From Shewanella gelidimarina (GTDB taxonomy: Bacteria; Pseudomonadota; Gammaproteobacteria; Enterobacterales; Shewanellaceae): DNA of 64,000 nt. Below are positions 37,068 to 46,952 of the stretch, one piece after another; within the stretch, counting starts at the first letter, position 1; each line of letters starts with the position of its first letter. The notes below the pieces were generated by a model. The model saw only the letters and a list, made by a program, of their open reading frames with translations, did not search any database and was not told the origin of the DNA. Position numbers and translations under genes: made by a program. The stretch covers positions 124,001 to 188,000 of the forward strand of contig NZ_JAKIKW010000004.1 of NCBI RefSeq assembly GCF_023283945.1. The letters run 5' to 3'.

Positions 37068-37913
37068 ATGAAGAATATAGTTGCGTGTATTGATGGTTCT
37101 AAATTGACTCTAGCCACCTGTGAAGCCAGTGCTTGGGTTGCACAAAAAGTGAAAGCACCGTTAACGTTATTGCATGTGCTCGACAAAGCAACCAGACCTG
37201 TGGTGAGCGAATTGTCGGGCCAAATTGGCTTTGGTAGCCAAGAAGACTTACTCAATGAACTGGTAGAGCTTGATGAGCTACGCAGTAAAGTGGCGCTTAA
37301 GCATGGTAAGCAGTTACTGGTAGATGCAGAGGAGTTAGCGCAAGTGCGAGGCGTGAGTGATATCCATAAATTACAACGCCATGGCAGTTTACTCGACACA
37401 TTAATGGATCTAGAAGATGAGTTGAGGTTGTTAGTGCTGGGGAGGTCGGGTGAAGATCATAGCACCGCTAAAACAATAGGCTCACAGCTCGAAAGTGTGA
37501 TTAGAACGATTAAGGCCCATACCCTTGTGGTCAGCGAAAGCTTCGAAGTGCCAAGCTCCTATATGGTTGCCTTTGATGGCAGTGCAACCAGTGACAAGCT
37601 GATTGAAAAGGCTATCAAGACGCCTTTGCTTGTCGGCTTGGAGTGTCATTTGGTGATGGTTAATAGCTCTGGTGACAAGAGCGCGGCTTTCCAACATGCA
37701 TCGCAGCAGCTTACTGAAGCTGGGATCATGGTGACAGAGCGAGTGTTAACTGGAGATGTCGATAGCGCATTACTTGATTACCAAGAGCAACAACAGCTTG
37801 GAATGATAGTGATGGGAGCCTATGGTCACACAAAGTTACGCCAGTACTTTCTCGGCAGTAACACCACGCAAGTGCTGATAAAAAGCAGCGTCCCCTTGTT
37901 GTTAATCCGCTAG
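37068..37913 (+). CDS. Tandem universal stress protein (two Usp domains)
   Basis: A 281-residue cytosolic protein with two Usp folds: IVACIDGSKLTLATCEAS starts the first and YMVAFDGSATSDKLIEKA the second. The second ends with IVMGAYGHTKLRQYFLGSNT, the G-x-x-G-x(9)-G-S/T pattern linked to ATP binding; the first has LVLGRSGEDHSTAKTIGS. ATG 37068 is preferred because AAGAGG is correctly spaced nine bases upstream. It begins 13 bases after the SulP gene and likely forms an operon with it, suggesting a partner or regulator of the transporter. Confidence 0.85.
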   Translation: MKNIVACIDGSKLTLATCEASAWVAQKVKAPLTLLHVLDKATRPVVSELSGQIGFGSQEDLLNELVELDELRSKVALKHGKQLLVDAEELAQVRGVSDIHKLQRHGSLLDTLMDLEDELRLLVLGRSGEDHSTAKTIGSQLESVIRTIKAHTLVVSESFEVPSSYMVAFDGSATSDKLIEKAIKTPLLVGLECHLVMVNSSGDKSAAFQHASQQLTEAGIMVTERVLTGDVDSALLDYQEQQQLGMIVMGAYGHTKLRQYFLGSNTTQVLIKSSVPLLLIR

Positions 37914-37925
37914 TTATACTGAGAT

Positions 37926-37958
37926 AGAGGAGCCGATAACCTGCTCCTCTATTTTTTT
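37926..37958 (+). terminator. Terminator after the Usp gene
   Basis: AGAGGAGC pairs with GCTCCTCT over a nine-base loop and is followed by A and a T run. Confidence 0.85.
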
Positions 37959-38072
37959 AGCCGCACCACAGCGGCAGCCATATTTAAAAGTAAGTTAAAC
38001 ACGAGTTAACTGACAAACCCCGCCGCAATTGGTTAGAATAACCTAGATTTTTTAAACTCCAGAGTGACCACT

Positions 38073-39458
38073 ATGCACGTACATATTTTAGGGATCTGTG
38101 GCACCTTCATGGGCGGCCTCGCGTTGCTGGCTCGAGCTGAAGGGCACAAGGTAACGGGCAGCGATGCTAATGTTTACCCGCCAATGAGCACTCAACTAGA
38201 AGAGCAAGGTATTGAGCTGATCCAAGGTTTCGATCCTGCTCAATTGGGTAAAAATGAAGACGATGCGCCCGATCTTGTGGTGATCGGCAATGCCATGAGC
38301 CGAGGTAACCCTTGCGTTGAAGCGGTGCTTAACCGCGGGCTTAAGTATACCTCTGGCCCACAATTTCTAGCAGAACACATCTTGGCTGAACGCTGGGTAT
38401 TAGCGGTCGCTGGCACTCATGGTAAGACTTCTACCTCGAGTATGTTAGCGTGGATCCTCGAAGATTGCGGCTATGAGCCGGGATTTTTGATTGGTGGTGT
38501 ACCCCAAAACTTCGGGGTCTCGGCTCGCCTTGGCGGTTCGCCGTTTTTTGTGGTTGAAGCTGATGAGTACGACAGCGCCTTTTTTGATAAACGGTCTAAG
38601 TTTGTCCATTATCAACCGCGCACTCTGGTGATCAACAACTTAGAGTTCGATCACGCCGATATATTTGATGATCTTAAAGCGATCCAACGCCAGTTTAATC
38701 ACGTAATACGGACGGTTCCTGGTGAAGGAAAAGTGATCTGGCCGGCTGATGCGATAAGTGTGCAGCAAGTCATCGCGTTAGGTTGCTGGAGTGAACAAGA
38801 GACATATCATTTAAATGCCGTTACTAACGGCTGGCATGCTAATAACCTTAGCGATGATGCCCATCAATTTGAAGTCTTCTTCAATGGTGAGTTGCAAGGG
38901 GTTGTCGATTGGCAACTCATTGGCCAGCACAATATCGAAAATGCGGTGATGGCGATTGCCGCAGCGAGGCACGTTGGGGTTAAGCCTGATACCGCCATTG
39001 AAGCGTTAGCCAAGTTTGCACCTCCTAAGCGCCGTATGGAGTTGCTTGGTACTATAAGCGGTATCGACGTTTATGATGACTTTGCGCATCACCCAACGGC
39101 CATAGCAACGTCTCTAGCGGGTATGCGAGCCAAAGTGGGCCAGCGTAAGGTGACGGTGATTTTAGAGCCGCGTTCGAACACCATGAAGAGCGGAGTGCAC
39201 AAGGACACCTTGGCAAACTCATTGGCTTTGGCTAGCAATATCTTTTTATATCAAGCGGGCAATATTGACTGGGACATTAGCACTGCAATGGCCACAGCCT
39301 CGGTGCCAGTTGCTGTGTTGTATGATATTGATGAGATTATAGAGCAGGTCGTCACTCAGGCGAGCAGTGGAGATACTATTATCATTATGAGTAATGGCGG
39401 CTTCGGCGGATTACATCAAAAGCTGCTGGCACAATTAAACACTAAAACAGGTAAATAA
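38073..39458 (+). CDS. mpl: UDP-N-acetylmuramate:tripeptide ligase (murein recycling)
   Basis: A 461-residue cytosolic Mur ligase that joins recycled L-Ala-gamma-D-Glu-meso-Dap to UDP-MurNAc. Seen: N-terminal nucleotide-binding fold (HILGICGTFMGGLALLARAE, GSDANVYPPMSTQLEEQG), the ATP loop AGTHGKTSTSSMLAWIL, the central FFVVEADEYDSAFFDKRSKF and the C-terminal DDFAHHPTAIATSLAGMR. These are specific for Mpl rather than MurC. The ATG start at 38073 fits the family. The following ubiX gene starts six bases after its stop. Confidence 0.93.
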   Translation: MHVHILGICGTFMGGLALLARAEGHKVTGSDANVYPPMSTQLEEQGIELIQGFDPAQLGKNEDDAPDLVVIGNAMSRGNPCVEAVLNRGLKYTSGPQFLAEHILAERWVLAVAGTHGKTSTSSMLAWILEDCGYEPGFLIGGVPQNFGVSARLGGSPFFVVEADEYDSAFFDKRSKFVHYQPRTLVINNLEFDHADIFDDLKAIQRQFNHVIRTVPGEGKVIWPADAISVQQVIALGCWSEQETYHLNAVTNGWHANNLSDDAHQFEVFFNGELQGVVDWQLIGQHNIENAVMAIAAARHVGVKPDTAIEALAKFAPPKRRMELLGTISGIDVYDDFAHHPTAIATSLAGMRAKVGQRKVTVILEPRSNTMKSGVHKDTLANSLALASNIFLYQAGNIDWDISTAMATASVPVAVLYDIDEIIEQVVTQASSGDTIIIMSNGGFGGLHQKLLAQLNTKTGK

Positions 39459-39464
39459 CTAGCC

Positions 39465-40118
39465 ATGAGTGTGACATACCATAAAGCAGACAAGTCTATT
39501 AGCCTGGCTTGGACTGGCGCCTCGGGCGCGCCATATGGCCTGAGATTATTAGAAGCCCTGCTGAGAAGTGATTATCAAGTGTTCTTGATGATCTCATCAG
39601 CCGCGAGAGTGGTATTGGCCACAGAGCAAGGCCTGCAGTTAAGCGCCAATAGCGATAAAGCGCAAGCACAGTTATTAGCGCAGTTTGGCGACGTGGCTGG
39701 CGAGCTGATTGTATTAGGTAAAGAGGAGTGGTTTTCACCGCCCGCTTCGGGTTCTGCGGCGCCAAAACAGATGGTCATCTGTCCGTGCAGTACAGGGACA
39801 TTAGCATCGGTTGCAACGGGTATGAGTAATAATTTACTCGAACGAGCGGCTGATGTTGTAATAAAAGAGCGCGGCCAATTAATCTTGGTGCCTAGGGAAA
39901 CTCCGTTTAGTGCCATACACTTAGAGCATATGTTGTCGCTCTCTCGCTTAGGCGTGACCATTATGCCTGCTGCGCCAGGCTTTTATCATAATCCCAAATC
40001 GGTTGAAGATCTGGTAGACTTTATGGTCGCCCGAATTCTTGACCATTTGGGCGTTGACCATGCATTAACGAATCGCTGGGGTTATGACAAGCATAATACC
40101 AACGACATCGACTATTGA
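39465..40118 (+). CDS. ubiX: Flavin prenyltransferase
   Basis: A 217-residue enzyme that prenylates FMN to make the cofactor of UbiD-type decarboxylases, needed for ubiquinone synthesis. The N-terminal [20 protein letters not shown] contains the flavin-binding S/T-G-A-S-G motif; [20 protein letters not shown] and [20 protein letters not shown] are conserved in UbiX. It sits between mpl and hpt with short gaps and is likely cotranscribed with both. Confidence 0.92.
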   Translation: MSVTYHKADKSISLAWTGASGAPYGLRLLEALLRSDYQVFLMISSAARVVLATEQGLQLSANSDKAQAQLLAQFGDVAGELIVLGKEEWFSPPASGSAAPKQMVICPCSTGTLASVATGMSNNLLERAADVVIKERGQLILVPRETPFSAIHLEHMLSLSRLGVTIMPAAPGFYHNPKSVEDLVDFMVARILDHLGVDHALTNRWGYDKHNTNDIDY

Positions 40119-40125
40119 GAGTTTT

Positions 40126-40659
40126 ATGAAACACACCATTGAAGTGATGATCTCTGCAGAAGAGATCGATCAAAAATTGGATATTTTGGCTGAGCAAATT
40201 AATACGCATTATGCCGAAAGTGACCGCCTGTTAATGGTAGGTCTACTTAAGGGTTCTGTTGTGTTTATGGCAGATCTTTGTCGACGCATTAAAGGCCACG
40301 TAGAGATCGATTTTATGTCGGTATCAAGTTATGGCAATGCGATGACAAGCAGTCGCGACGTAAAAATCCTTAAAGACGTACAGTCCGAGATCCAGGGGCG
40401 TGATGTACTGATTGTTGAAGATCTTATTGATTCTGGTAATACCCTAAACAAGGTGCGTGAGATCCTTATGATCCGTGAGCCAAAAAGTTTAGCGCTATGT
40501 ACCTTACTTGATAAGCCTCAACGTCGTGAAGTTGATGTACCTGTCGACTTTATCGGTTTTACCATCCCTGATGAGTTTATCGTTGGATATGGCATCGACT
40601 ATGCAGAGCAGTATCGTAACTTACCTTACATCGCGAAAGTGATTCCGCTAGAAGATTAA
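40126..40659 (+). CDS. hpt: Hypoxanthine phosphoribosyltransferase
   Basis: A 177-residue purine salvage enzyme that converts hypoxanthine (and guanine) with PRPP to IMP or GMP. The PRPP motif [17 protein letters not shown] and the purine-contact end [19 protein letters not shown] are present, and the length matches the family. The ATG at 40126 follows GAGAG that overlaps the ubiX stop region; upstream extension overlaps ubiX and is not supported. A terminator follows at 40746. Confidence 0.93.
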   Translation: MKHTIEVMISAEEIDQKLDILAEQINTHYAESDRLLMVGLLKGSVVFMADLCRRIKGHVEIDFMSVSSYGNAMTSSRDVKILKDVQSEIQGRDVLIVEDLIDSGNTLNKVREILMIREPKSLALCTLLDKPQRREVDVPVDFIGFTIPDEFIVGYGIDYAEQYRNLPYIAKVIPLED

Positions 40660-40745
40660 TATTGTTTTTGTAGCTTATATGTCGGGTTTTGATGCTTATT
40701 GGCGTTAAACTGATTATTGAGCTAGAAGCGCAATTGATACTAATG

Positions 40746-40772
40746 ACTCTCGCTATTGCGGGAGTTTTTTTT
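40746..40772 (+). terminator. Terminator after hpt
   Basis: ACTCTCGC and GCGGGAGT (one G-T pair) form a hairpin with a four-base loop, followed by T residues. Confidence 0.78.
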
Positions 40773-40799
40773 ACTTAATACAGAGTGATTGGAATAACC

Positions 40800-41744
40800 A
40801 TGGCAAATACAGAAGCCGCCTTAGTTATCGACTCCTTAAAAAAAACCTATAAAGGCGGAGTTGAGGCAGTAAAGGGCATAAGCTTAACAGTGAATAAGGG
40901 CGATTTTTTTGCGCTACTTGGGCCCAACGGAGCAGGCAAATCAACGACGATTGGTATTATTAGTTCTTTGGTGCAAAAGAGTTCGGGAAAAGTGTCTGTA
41001 TTTGGACATGATATTGATAACGAGCTTGAACTCGCCAAACTCAGTATTGGCCTAGTGCCTCAAGAGTTTAATTTTAATCAGTTTGAAACGGTACTGCAAA
41101 TTGTTGTCAACCAAGCGGGTTACTACGGCGTTAAGAAAGAGGTGGCAATAGAACGTGCTGAAAAACACCTTAGTCAACTTGACCTGTGGGAAAAACGCAA
41201 TAGTCCAGCGCGTGAACTCTCTGGCGGCATGAAGCGCCGGTTGATGATCGCTCGCGCGTTAATGCATGAGCCACAGTTGTTGATTTTAGATGAACCAACA
41301 GCGGGTGTAGATATTGAATTGCGTCGCTCTATGTGGACCTTTCTCACCGAGCTAAATGAGCAGGGCGTGACGATTATTCTCACGACTCACTATTTAGAAG
41401 AAGCCGAAATGCTTTGCCGTAATATCGGTATTATCGACAAAGGTGTGCTGGTGGAATGCACGAGCATGAAGTCGTTGCTTAGCCGTTTGAATATGGAAAC
41501 TTTTATTCTTGATTTGGGTTGCGACCTGAATGACAATCCCGCGCTTGAGCAGACCGAATGTCGCTTAACAGATCCACATACCTTAGAGGTTGATGTGGCA
41601 AAAGAGCAGAGTCTTAATGATGTTTTTGTACAGTTGAGTGCGCTTAATATTCAAGTGCTGTCGATGCGTAATAAGGCCAATCGCTTAGAAGAACTGTTCG
41701 TTGAGTTAGTCGAAAAAGGTAAAGTGTCTGGGGGCGAAAAATGA
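40800..41744 (+). CDS. yadG: ABC transporter ATP-binding protein, YadG-like
   Basis: A 314-residue ATPase with Walker A (GPNGAGKSTT), signature (LSGGMKRRLMIARAL), Walker B (LLILDEPTAGVD) and switch His (LTTHYLEEAEM). Sequence and neighbour fit the YadG/YadH exporter of unknown substrate (ABC-2 type). I chose ATG 40800; GTG 40785 is possible but has no better support. Its stop overlaps the permease start by four bases, so the two are translated together and form one complex. Confidence 0.88.
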   Translation: MANTEAALVIDSLKKTYKGGVEAVKGISLTVNKGDFFALLGPNGAGKSTTIGIISSLVQKSSGKVSVFGHDIDNELELAKLSIGLVPQEFNFNQFETVLQIVVNQAGYYGVKKEVAIERAEKHLSQLDLWEKRNSPARELSGGMKRRLMIARALMHEPQLLILDEPTAGVDIELRRSMWTFLTELNEQGVTIILTTHYLEEAEMLCRNIGIIDKGVLVECTSMKSLLSRLNMETFILDLGCDLNDNPALEQTECRLTDPHTLEVDVAKEQSLNDVFVQLSALNIQVLSMRNKANRLEELFVELVEKGKVSGGEK

Positions 41745-42517
41745 ATATGAGAGCGCTGTATTTTACAGCTTTTAAAAGTATCTTAACCAAAGAGATAAAC
41801 CGTTTTACCCGTATTTGGATCCAAACGTTGGTGCCTCCTGCGATCAGTATGACCCTGTATTTTCTGATATTTGGGAATTTAGTAGGTAAACGTATTGGGG
41901 AGATGGGCGGTGTATCTTACATGGAATTTATCGCGCCAGGTTTAATCATGATGGCAGTGATTACCAGCTCCTATTCTAATGTGGCATCCTCCTTCTTTAG
42001 CGCTAAGTTTCAGCGTAACTTGGAGGAGCTTATTGTGGCACCTGTGCCGCATTATGTGATTATCGCAGGCTATGTCGGTGGCGGTGTTGTCCGTGGCTTG
42101 TTTGTGGGCGCTATAGTGACGTTAGTGGCGATGTTCTTTGTCGATATCACCATACAACATGCTGGATTGGTGGCGATTACGGTATTCTTAACGGCGGTTT
42201 TATTTGCCTTAGGTGGACTCATTAATGCCATTTTTGCCAAGAGTTACGACGATATTAGTATTGTTCCTACCTTTGTTTTGACCCCATTGACCTATCTCGG
42301 TGGCGTGTTTTATTCGCTCTCGTTACTGCCTGACTTTTGGCAGGGCGTTTCGGCGCTTAATCCCGTGGTCTATATGATTAACGTATTCCGCTTTGGGTTC
42401 TTAGGCTATGCCGACATCAGTGTGCCTTTGTCCGTTGCTGTCATGGTTGGTTTCTGCGTCGGCTTATGGAGTTTAGCTTATTACCTTATCTCGCGCGGAA
42501 TCGGCTTGAGAAGCTAA
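41741..42517 (+). CDS. yadH: ABC-2 type permease, YadH-like
   Basis: A 258-residue inner membrane protein with six helices (IWIQTLVPPAISMTLYFLIF, GLIMMAVITSSYSNVASSFF, GVFYSLSLLPDFWQGVSALN near the conserved ABC-2 signature). It pairs with the ATPase encoded just before it (ATGA overlap). Substrate is unknown; ABC-2 exporters often carry polysaccharides, lipids or drugs. Confidence 0.88.
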   Translation: MNMRALYFTAFKSILTKEINRFTRIWIQTLVPPAISMTLYFLIFGNLVGKRIGEMGGVSYMEFIAPGLIMMAVITSSYSNVASSFFSAKFQRNLEELIVAPVPHYVIIAGYVGGGVVRGLFVGAIVTLVAMFFVDITIQHAGLVAITVFLTAVLFALGGLINAIFAKSYDDISIVPTFVLTPLTYLGGVFYSLSLLPDFWQGVSALNPVVYMINVFRFGFLGYADISVPLSVAVMVGFCVGLWSLAYYLISRGIGLRS

Positions 42518-42538
42518 TTGATAACGTTATGACTAATC

Positions 42539-42571
42539 AAAGCCAACATTTTAATTGTTGGCTTTTTTTAT
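42539..42571 (+). terminator. Terminator after yadH
   Basis: AAAGCCAACA pairs with TGTTGGCTTT across an eight-base loop, followed by T residues. Confidence 0.88.
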
Positions 42572-42598
42572 GGACTTACTTTTGCCTACGGCTAAGCG

Positions 42599-42652
42599 CT
42601 AACTCTGCTCGATAAATTCGACGATATCGAATCAATACGCAATGGTATTGAG
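42599..42652 (-). pseudogene. Partial duplicate of the 3' end of the DUF4144-like gene
   Basis: On the minus strand these 18 codons read LNTIAY, stop, FDIVEFIEQS, stop. The end of the neighbouring gene reads LNTIAQLFEIVAFIEQS, stop. The duplication extends past the stop into the downstream flank (the TATGGACTTA and TTTTTG-TACG segments at about 42567-42590 and 42701-42740), so at least 85 bases were copied. The copy has an in-frame stop and no start. Confidence 0.75.
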
Positions 42653-42746
42653 TGTATAACGACACGAGTGCGCCGCTATCCGTTTCGATATAGTTAGCTT
42701 TTTATGGACTTATTTTTATCGACTTATTTTTGTGTACGACTAGGCG

Positions 42747-43088
42747 TTAACTCTGCTCGATAAAAGCGACGATTTCGAATAACTGCGCAATGGTATTGAG
42801 ATTTAGTTTACTGGTACAGCAATGACCGTTAAGACTCGCGTATTGTTGAACAGACTGACGCAGTTCATCTAGTGTCAGTTGCGGAGAAGCCAAGCGGATC
42901 TTGATAGGGCTGTCCTCGGCAATCAGATAGCTGTTACCGCTATAATCGATAATAAAGCTCCCTGTTAACACCCCAAGCATGTCTGTTTGTTCTAGCCAGT
43001 CATGCATCGTTTCAAGTCGTAGCAGTTCACTGCTGTTTTGTTGTAATAGTACAATAGGCCAGTTAACTTGCGCTAATGTGATTGTCAT
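42747..43088 (-). CDS. DUF4144-like small protein
   Basis: A 113-residue soluble protein (LAQVNWPIVLLQQNSSELLR, GSFIIDYSGNSYLIAEDSPI, LDELRQSVQQYASLNGHCCT). It appears to belong to DUF4144, a family of unknown function common in Shewanella. The ATG overlaps the stop of the preceding gene by one base (TAATG), giving a coupled pair. Its 3' end is duplicated downstream (42599-42652). Confidence 0.6.
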   Translation of the reverse strand: MTITLAQVNWPIVLLQQNSSELLRLETMHDWLEQTDMLGVLTGSFIIDYSGNSYLIAEDSPIKIRLASPQLTLDELRQSVQQYASLNGHCCTSKLNLNTIAQLFEIVAFIEQS

Positions 43089-43495
43089 TAGTGTTCCTGT
43101 TTCAGAAGCCAAGGGTATTGTGTTTGGCAGGCGTAATCGTCATAAGCTTTTATTTTGTCTTTGATGCTATCAGCGACGCCAAAAGCATAACCTTTAATGT
43201 AAACCAACACATAAAAGGCGCGTTGTTGACCGTTATCATAGGGCTTTAGCAGAGAGTTTAAGCGTATATTTAAACTTATATTATCAATCTTATGACCACC
43301 GCTCATCGCCAACTTTGAGCAGATTAACAGTTCGGTAATCTCTCGTTGTTGAAGCACTTTATTTGCCGTGGCGACAAAACCATGCATCCCCATTCCACCG
43401 CGACTAGCGATAACCTTTTGTAAGGTGATGTAGGCAAGGCTTGCCCCGAATAACAGTCCAAATATGAATAGGGCGATATAACTGAGTTTGCGCAT
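43088..43495 (-). CDS. Membrane-anchored protein of unknown function
   Basis: A 135-residue protein with one N-terminal membrane helix (LSYIALFIFGLLFGASLAYI) and a mostly helical polar remainder predicted outside the cytosol. I do not recognise a family. It is coupled by a one-base overlap to the DUF4144-like gene, so the two probably act together. Confidence 0.65.
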   Translation of the reverse strand: MRKLSYIALFIFGLLFGASLAYITLQKVIASRGGMGMHGFVATANKVLQQREITELLICSKLAMSGGHKIDNISLNIRLNSLLKPYDNGQQRAFYVLVYIKGYAFGVADSIKDKIKAYDDYACQTQYPWLLKQEH

Positions 43496-43617
43496 GGTGT
43501 TACCGAGTGTTTGGTACTGGACTAATAGAATATTACTCCAGCGTTGTCCAAAATGTGCTGTTGATATCTATTTTTGTGGCGTTTATCTGCAAGCAATATC
43601 GGTTTATACCCAAGCCG

Positions 43618-44124
43618 TTACTGTGATTCTGTTGTTTCTTGGGTGATTTGATCTTTGCGATTATCCAAGAGAATAATCGTCGCGGTATTGCTGACGATGA
43701 GGTTATCGAAGTGCAAATTCATCTCTTGAATTGACTCGACATATTCTGGATCGGTGCTTTCCTTTTTTTGCCAATATCGATTACGTTCTAGCTTTTGTAA
43801 CTCGCTGGCTCTTAATATTTCAAAATAGCTATTCTCTTGCTTCAAGCGATACATTTCACTCTCTAATAGCTGCAATAAACGTTCTTTTGAAATCGCTTCT
43901 TTCTGCAATAATACTTGCAGAGGATCGAGTGTGGTGAGGGGCTTGTCTGAGTCAGTTTCAGTGGTAATGCCAAGCTGATATTCAATTTTATGCTGACGGA
44001 ATTCTTTTGGGCAGGAGTGCTGGCTAAAGATGATTTTGTCATCTTTAATGCACTTAAAAATACTGTTTGCTTGTGCGTATCCGCTGAGGATTAAGCAAAG
44101 TATTGATAATATGACTTTCGCCAT
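43618..44124 (-). CDS. DUF4124-type secreted protein
   Basis: A 168-residue protein with a signal peptide (KVILSILCLILSGYAQA) followed by SIFKCIKDDKIIFSQHSCP, the short DUF4124 motif with two Cys, then a long charged helical region (about 65-150) likely to form coiled coil. Function is unknown; it would be periplasmic. The start is uncertain: ATG 44124 fits the signal peptide, with a more upstream ATG at 44136 possible. Confidence 0.65.
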   Translation of the reverse strand: MAKVILSILCLILSGYAQANSIFKCIKDDKIIFSQHSCPKEFRQHKIEYQLGITTETDSDKPLTTLDPLQVLLQKEAISKERLLQLLESEMYRLKQENSYFEILRASELQKLERNRYWQKKESTDPEYVESIQEMNLHFDNLIVSNTATIILLDNRKDQITQETTESQ

Positions 44125-44482
44125 TGGGCTAAACATCCTTTTTCGACTCAAGCGTTATTATTTATCGTTAATCACAATAAGCGTGTGTTTTCCGTACTTT
44201 GCTTACAACACATGTTGTGCATTGGTGTGTATTATGTGACGAACATACTATGGCTTAACTCAGGCAATAACACCAGTTTTTTGACGCTAGATTAATGTGG
44301 AACAATGTGTGGCATGAAGGGCGCTACAGGTAGCTAAAGTGGTTTTTGGGGCTAATGTTCAAAATATTGACGTACTAAAGACAACGCTAGTCATGCTTGA
44401 ACGGATTGACAGGAATAAGTTTTCTTATGTTCGGTGGTTTAACTGGCTCAAAAAGAAGGGTTGAGCCAGCTACAGCTCGCCG
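44125..44482. other. Gene-free region before the pan genes
   Basis: No gene or repeat recognised; it separates the end of panC from the start of the DUF4124-type gene on the same strand. I see no clear terminator for panC. Confidence 0.4.
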
Positions 44483-45331
44483 CTAGTTAAGTCTAACGAC
44501 GAGGTTATCAATTAAACGTGTGTCGCCCATATAAGCGGCGACCAAAATAACCAATTCATTGTCGCTACTCAGCGCTTTGTTGAAGGATTTAGCATGACGA
44601 ATATCGAGGTAGTCGTTTCTAAAGCCTGCAGAGGCAATAACTTGCTGCGCGGCTTTTATAACCTCATTAATCTGCTTGCCTGAGCAAAGCTCATTCGCCA
44701 TCTTGTCTAAGGTTTGCTTGAGCACCGCCGCTTGCTGCTTTTGTGCTGACGTTAAATAGCCGTTACGCGAGCTCATCGCAAGACCTGAGGCTTCGCGTAT
44801 GGTTTCTACGCCTACAATCTCAATCGGCATAGACAGGTCTTCGACCATGGTCTTTATCACGAGTAATTGCTGAAAGTCTTTTTGCCCAAAAACAGCAATA
44901 TCGGGTTGAACGATATTAAACAGTTTACACACAATGGTTGCTACACCGCGAAAGTGACCAGGGCGACTTTCACCGCACAATTGATCAGAGATTAACGGGA
45001 CTTCAACAAAAGTTTGAACGTCCATTCCCTTAGGGTAGATAATGGCTGGCGTTGGCGTGAACAGCAGTTCTGCACCCGCTGCAATCAAGGCCTGTTGATC
45101 ATCTATTAAGGTTTTTGGATACGCGTCTAAATCTTCATTTTGGCCAAATTGCATTGGATTGACAAAGATAGAAGCGATCACATGATCTGCGCGAGATCTC
45201 GCTTCTTTAACTAAGGTAATATGCCCAAGGTGCAAGTTGCCCATTGTCGGGACAAAGGCAACGGTTTCGCCTTTGATACGCCATGCGCGGACTTGCTCGC
45301 GAATAACGTTAATCGATTCTGTGGTGATCAT
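44483..45331 (-). CDS. panC: Pantothenate synthetase
   Basis: A 282-residue cytosolic ligase that joins pantoate and beta-alanine using ATP. The ATP-binding motif [15 protein letters not shown] (HIGH-like) and the [16 protein letters not shown] loop (KMSKS-like) are present, along with [13 protein letters not shown]. Length is normal. It follows panB on the same strand after a 60-base gap, so the two are probably one operon. Confidence 0.95.
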   Translation of the reverse strand: MITTESINVIREQVRAWRIKGETVAFVPTMGNLHLGHITLVKEARSRADHVIASIFVNPMQFGQNEDLDAYPKTLIDDQQALIAAGAELLFTPTPAIIYPKGMDVQTFVEVPLISDQLCGESRPGHFRGVATIVCKLFNIVQPDIAVFGQKDFQQLLVIKTMVEDLSMPIEIVGVETIREASGLAMSSRNGYLTSAQKQQAAVLKQTLDKMANELCSGKQINEVIKAAQQVIASAGFRNDYLDIRHAKSFNKALSSDNELVILVAAYMGDTRLIDNLVVRLN

Positions 45332-45391
45332 GATACTCGTGCTCTAACACTGACTAATATGAATACTGAAATAAGCTGATAGCCGAACCAC

Positions 45392-46186
45392 TTAGCTAAA
45401 AGTATGTTCTTCAGCTGGAAAAACACCTTGTGTGACTTCGTCAATATAAGCACGAACAGCGCTGCGGATCTCGCCCGTTTGCTTGAGATAGTTTTTCGAA
45501 AAGCGTGGAATGTAACCACTTGAAATACCTAAAACATCATGCATAACTAAAATTTGACCATCAGTATCTGCGCCTGCACCTATGCCGATAACGGGGATAG
45601 TTAATGCGTCAGTAATAGCTTTAGCTAACGGTGCGGGAATACACTCAACAACGAGGAGTTGTGCCCCTGCCGCTTCAAGCGCTTTGGCTTCATCAAGAAT
45701 ACGCTGCGCATTATCGGCATCACGACCTTGAATTTTAAAGCCACCAAATACATGGACAGATTGCGGTGTTAAGCCCAAATGGCCACACACAGGAATGCCG
45801 CGTTCGGTTAGCATCTTGACACTTTCGAGTAGCCAGTGGCCACCTTCAACTTTTACCATATTGGCGCCAGCTTGCATCAGCGTGGTCGCGTTAATCATGG
45901 TCTGTTCAGGTGTCGCGTAACTCATAAAGGGCATATCGGCAATAAGCAAAGCACGTTCAACGCCACGACGAACACAGCGAGTATGGTAGGCAATATCGTC
46001 AACCGTCACCGGGAGTGTGTCGTTATGTCCTTGAAGTACCATGCCCATTGAATCACCGACTAATAGTACGTCAACACCTTCGCTATCGAATGCGTTCGCA
46101 AAACTGGCGTCATAAGCCGTTAATGCAGTGAATTTTTTGCCTTCGGTCTTGAAGGTTCTCAGTGTGGAACTCGTAATTTTGGACAT
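45392..46186 (-). CDS. panB: 3-methyl-2-oxobutanoate hydroxymethyltransferase
   Basis: A 264-residue enzyme that makes ketopantoate from ketoisovalerate and methylene-THF, the first committed step of pantothenate synthesis. [60 protein letters not shown] and [18 protein letters not shown] are all typical. It precedes panC. About 285 bases separate it from folK and should contain its promoter. Confidence 0.95.
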   Translation of the reverse strand: MSKITSSTLRTFKTEGKKFTALTAYDASFANAFDSEGVDVLLVGDSMGMVLQGHNDTLPVTVDDIAYHTRCVRRGVERALLIADMPFMSYATPEQTMINATTLMQAGANMVKVEGGHWLLESVKMLTERGIPVCGHLGLTPQSVHVFGGFKIQGRDADNAQRILDEAKALEAAGAQLLVVECIPAPLAKAITDALTIPVIGIGAGADTDGQILVMHDVLGISSGYIPRFSKNYLKQTGEIRSAVRAYIDEVTQGVFPAEEHTFS

Positions 46187-46472
46187 AGTGGTAATTTTAA
46201 AACCTAATTTGTTGAGTTGTTATATGCCAAGTTGGGCTGAACTTCAATGATCTCGGAATCAAACTTCTGTACTAACGTGGGTATTCTATCAAAAAATTAA
46301 CTTAAAAATGACTTATAGGGATAGGTTTTGCATTTGTTCTATTAAGTCAGTGAACGCTTTTAGCGTTTTCAGCGTTTTAATTCAGAGATGGTGTTCCCTG
46401 TTGAGGTCATCAACAGCGGCAGTGCAGGTATGCTCATCGAGTGTGGGTTCGAAGCATTTGATGGCATGGCTA

Positions 46473-46952
46473 TTACTGGGCCAGCTGCAGTTCTGCGGTT
46501 AAACAATCGGTGATCAAACTGCCCAGCGGCGTTTTGTCTGGCAATATGAGTGTTGGAGTCAAATCAAATAATGGCACTAATACAAAGCTACGTTGTTTCA
46601 TTCCATAATGGGGAACGGTTAGTCGAGGTAGATTGATGTGCTCATTACCGTATAGCAGTAGATCTAAATCCAAGGTCCTAGGCCCCCAGCGCAGTGTTCT
46701 GAGTCGGCCTTGTTCATTTTCAATTTGTTGTAATGCATCTAACAGATCAATGGGGGCGAGACCTGTTTTAAAGCCAGCAACCGCATTAACGTAATCGGGT
46801 TGCTCAACGTCGCCCATAGGCACTGAGCGATAGTAAGGAGAGATGCTAAATGAATTGTCTTCGGCAATGCTCAACAATGCTTGGCAAGCATTGTTGAGTT
46901 GTTCGATGGGCTGGCTTAAGTTAGCCCCCAGTGCAACATAGACCTGAATCAT
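46473..46952 (-). CDS. folK: HPPK: 2-amino-4-hydroxy-6-hydroxymethyldihydropteridine pyrophosphokinase
   Basis: A 159-residue folate synthesis enzyme. VALGANLSQPIEQLNNA at the start and RWGPRTLDLDLLLYGNEH are the HPPK signatures. The start ATG overlaps the pcnB stop by one base, an arrangement also common in other gammaproteobacteria. Confidence 0.94.
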   Translation of the reverse strand: MIQVYVALGANLSQPIEQLNNACQALLSIAEDNSFSISPYYRSVPMGDVEQPDYVNAVAGFKTGLAPIDLLDALQQIENEQGRLRTLRWGPRTLDLDLLLYGNEHINLPRLTVPHYGMKQRSFVLVPLFDLTPTLILPDKTPLGSLITDCLTAELQLAQ

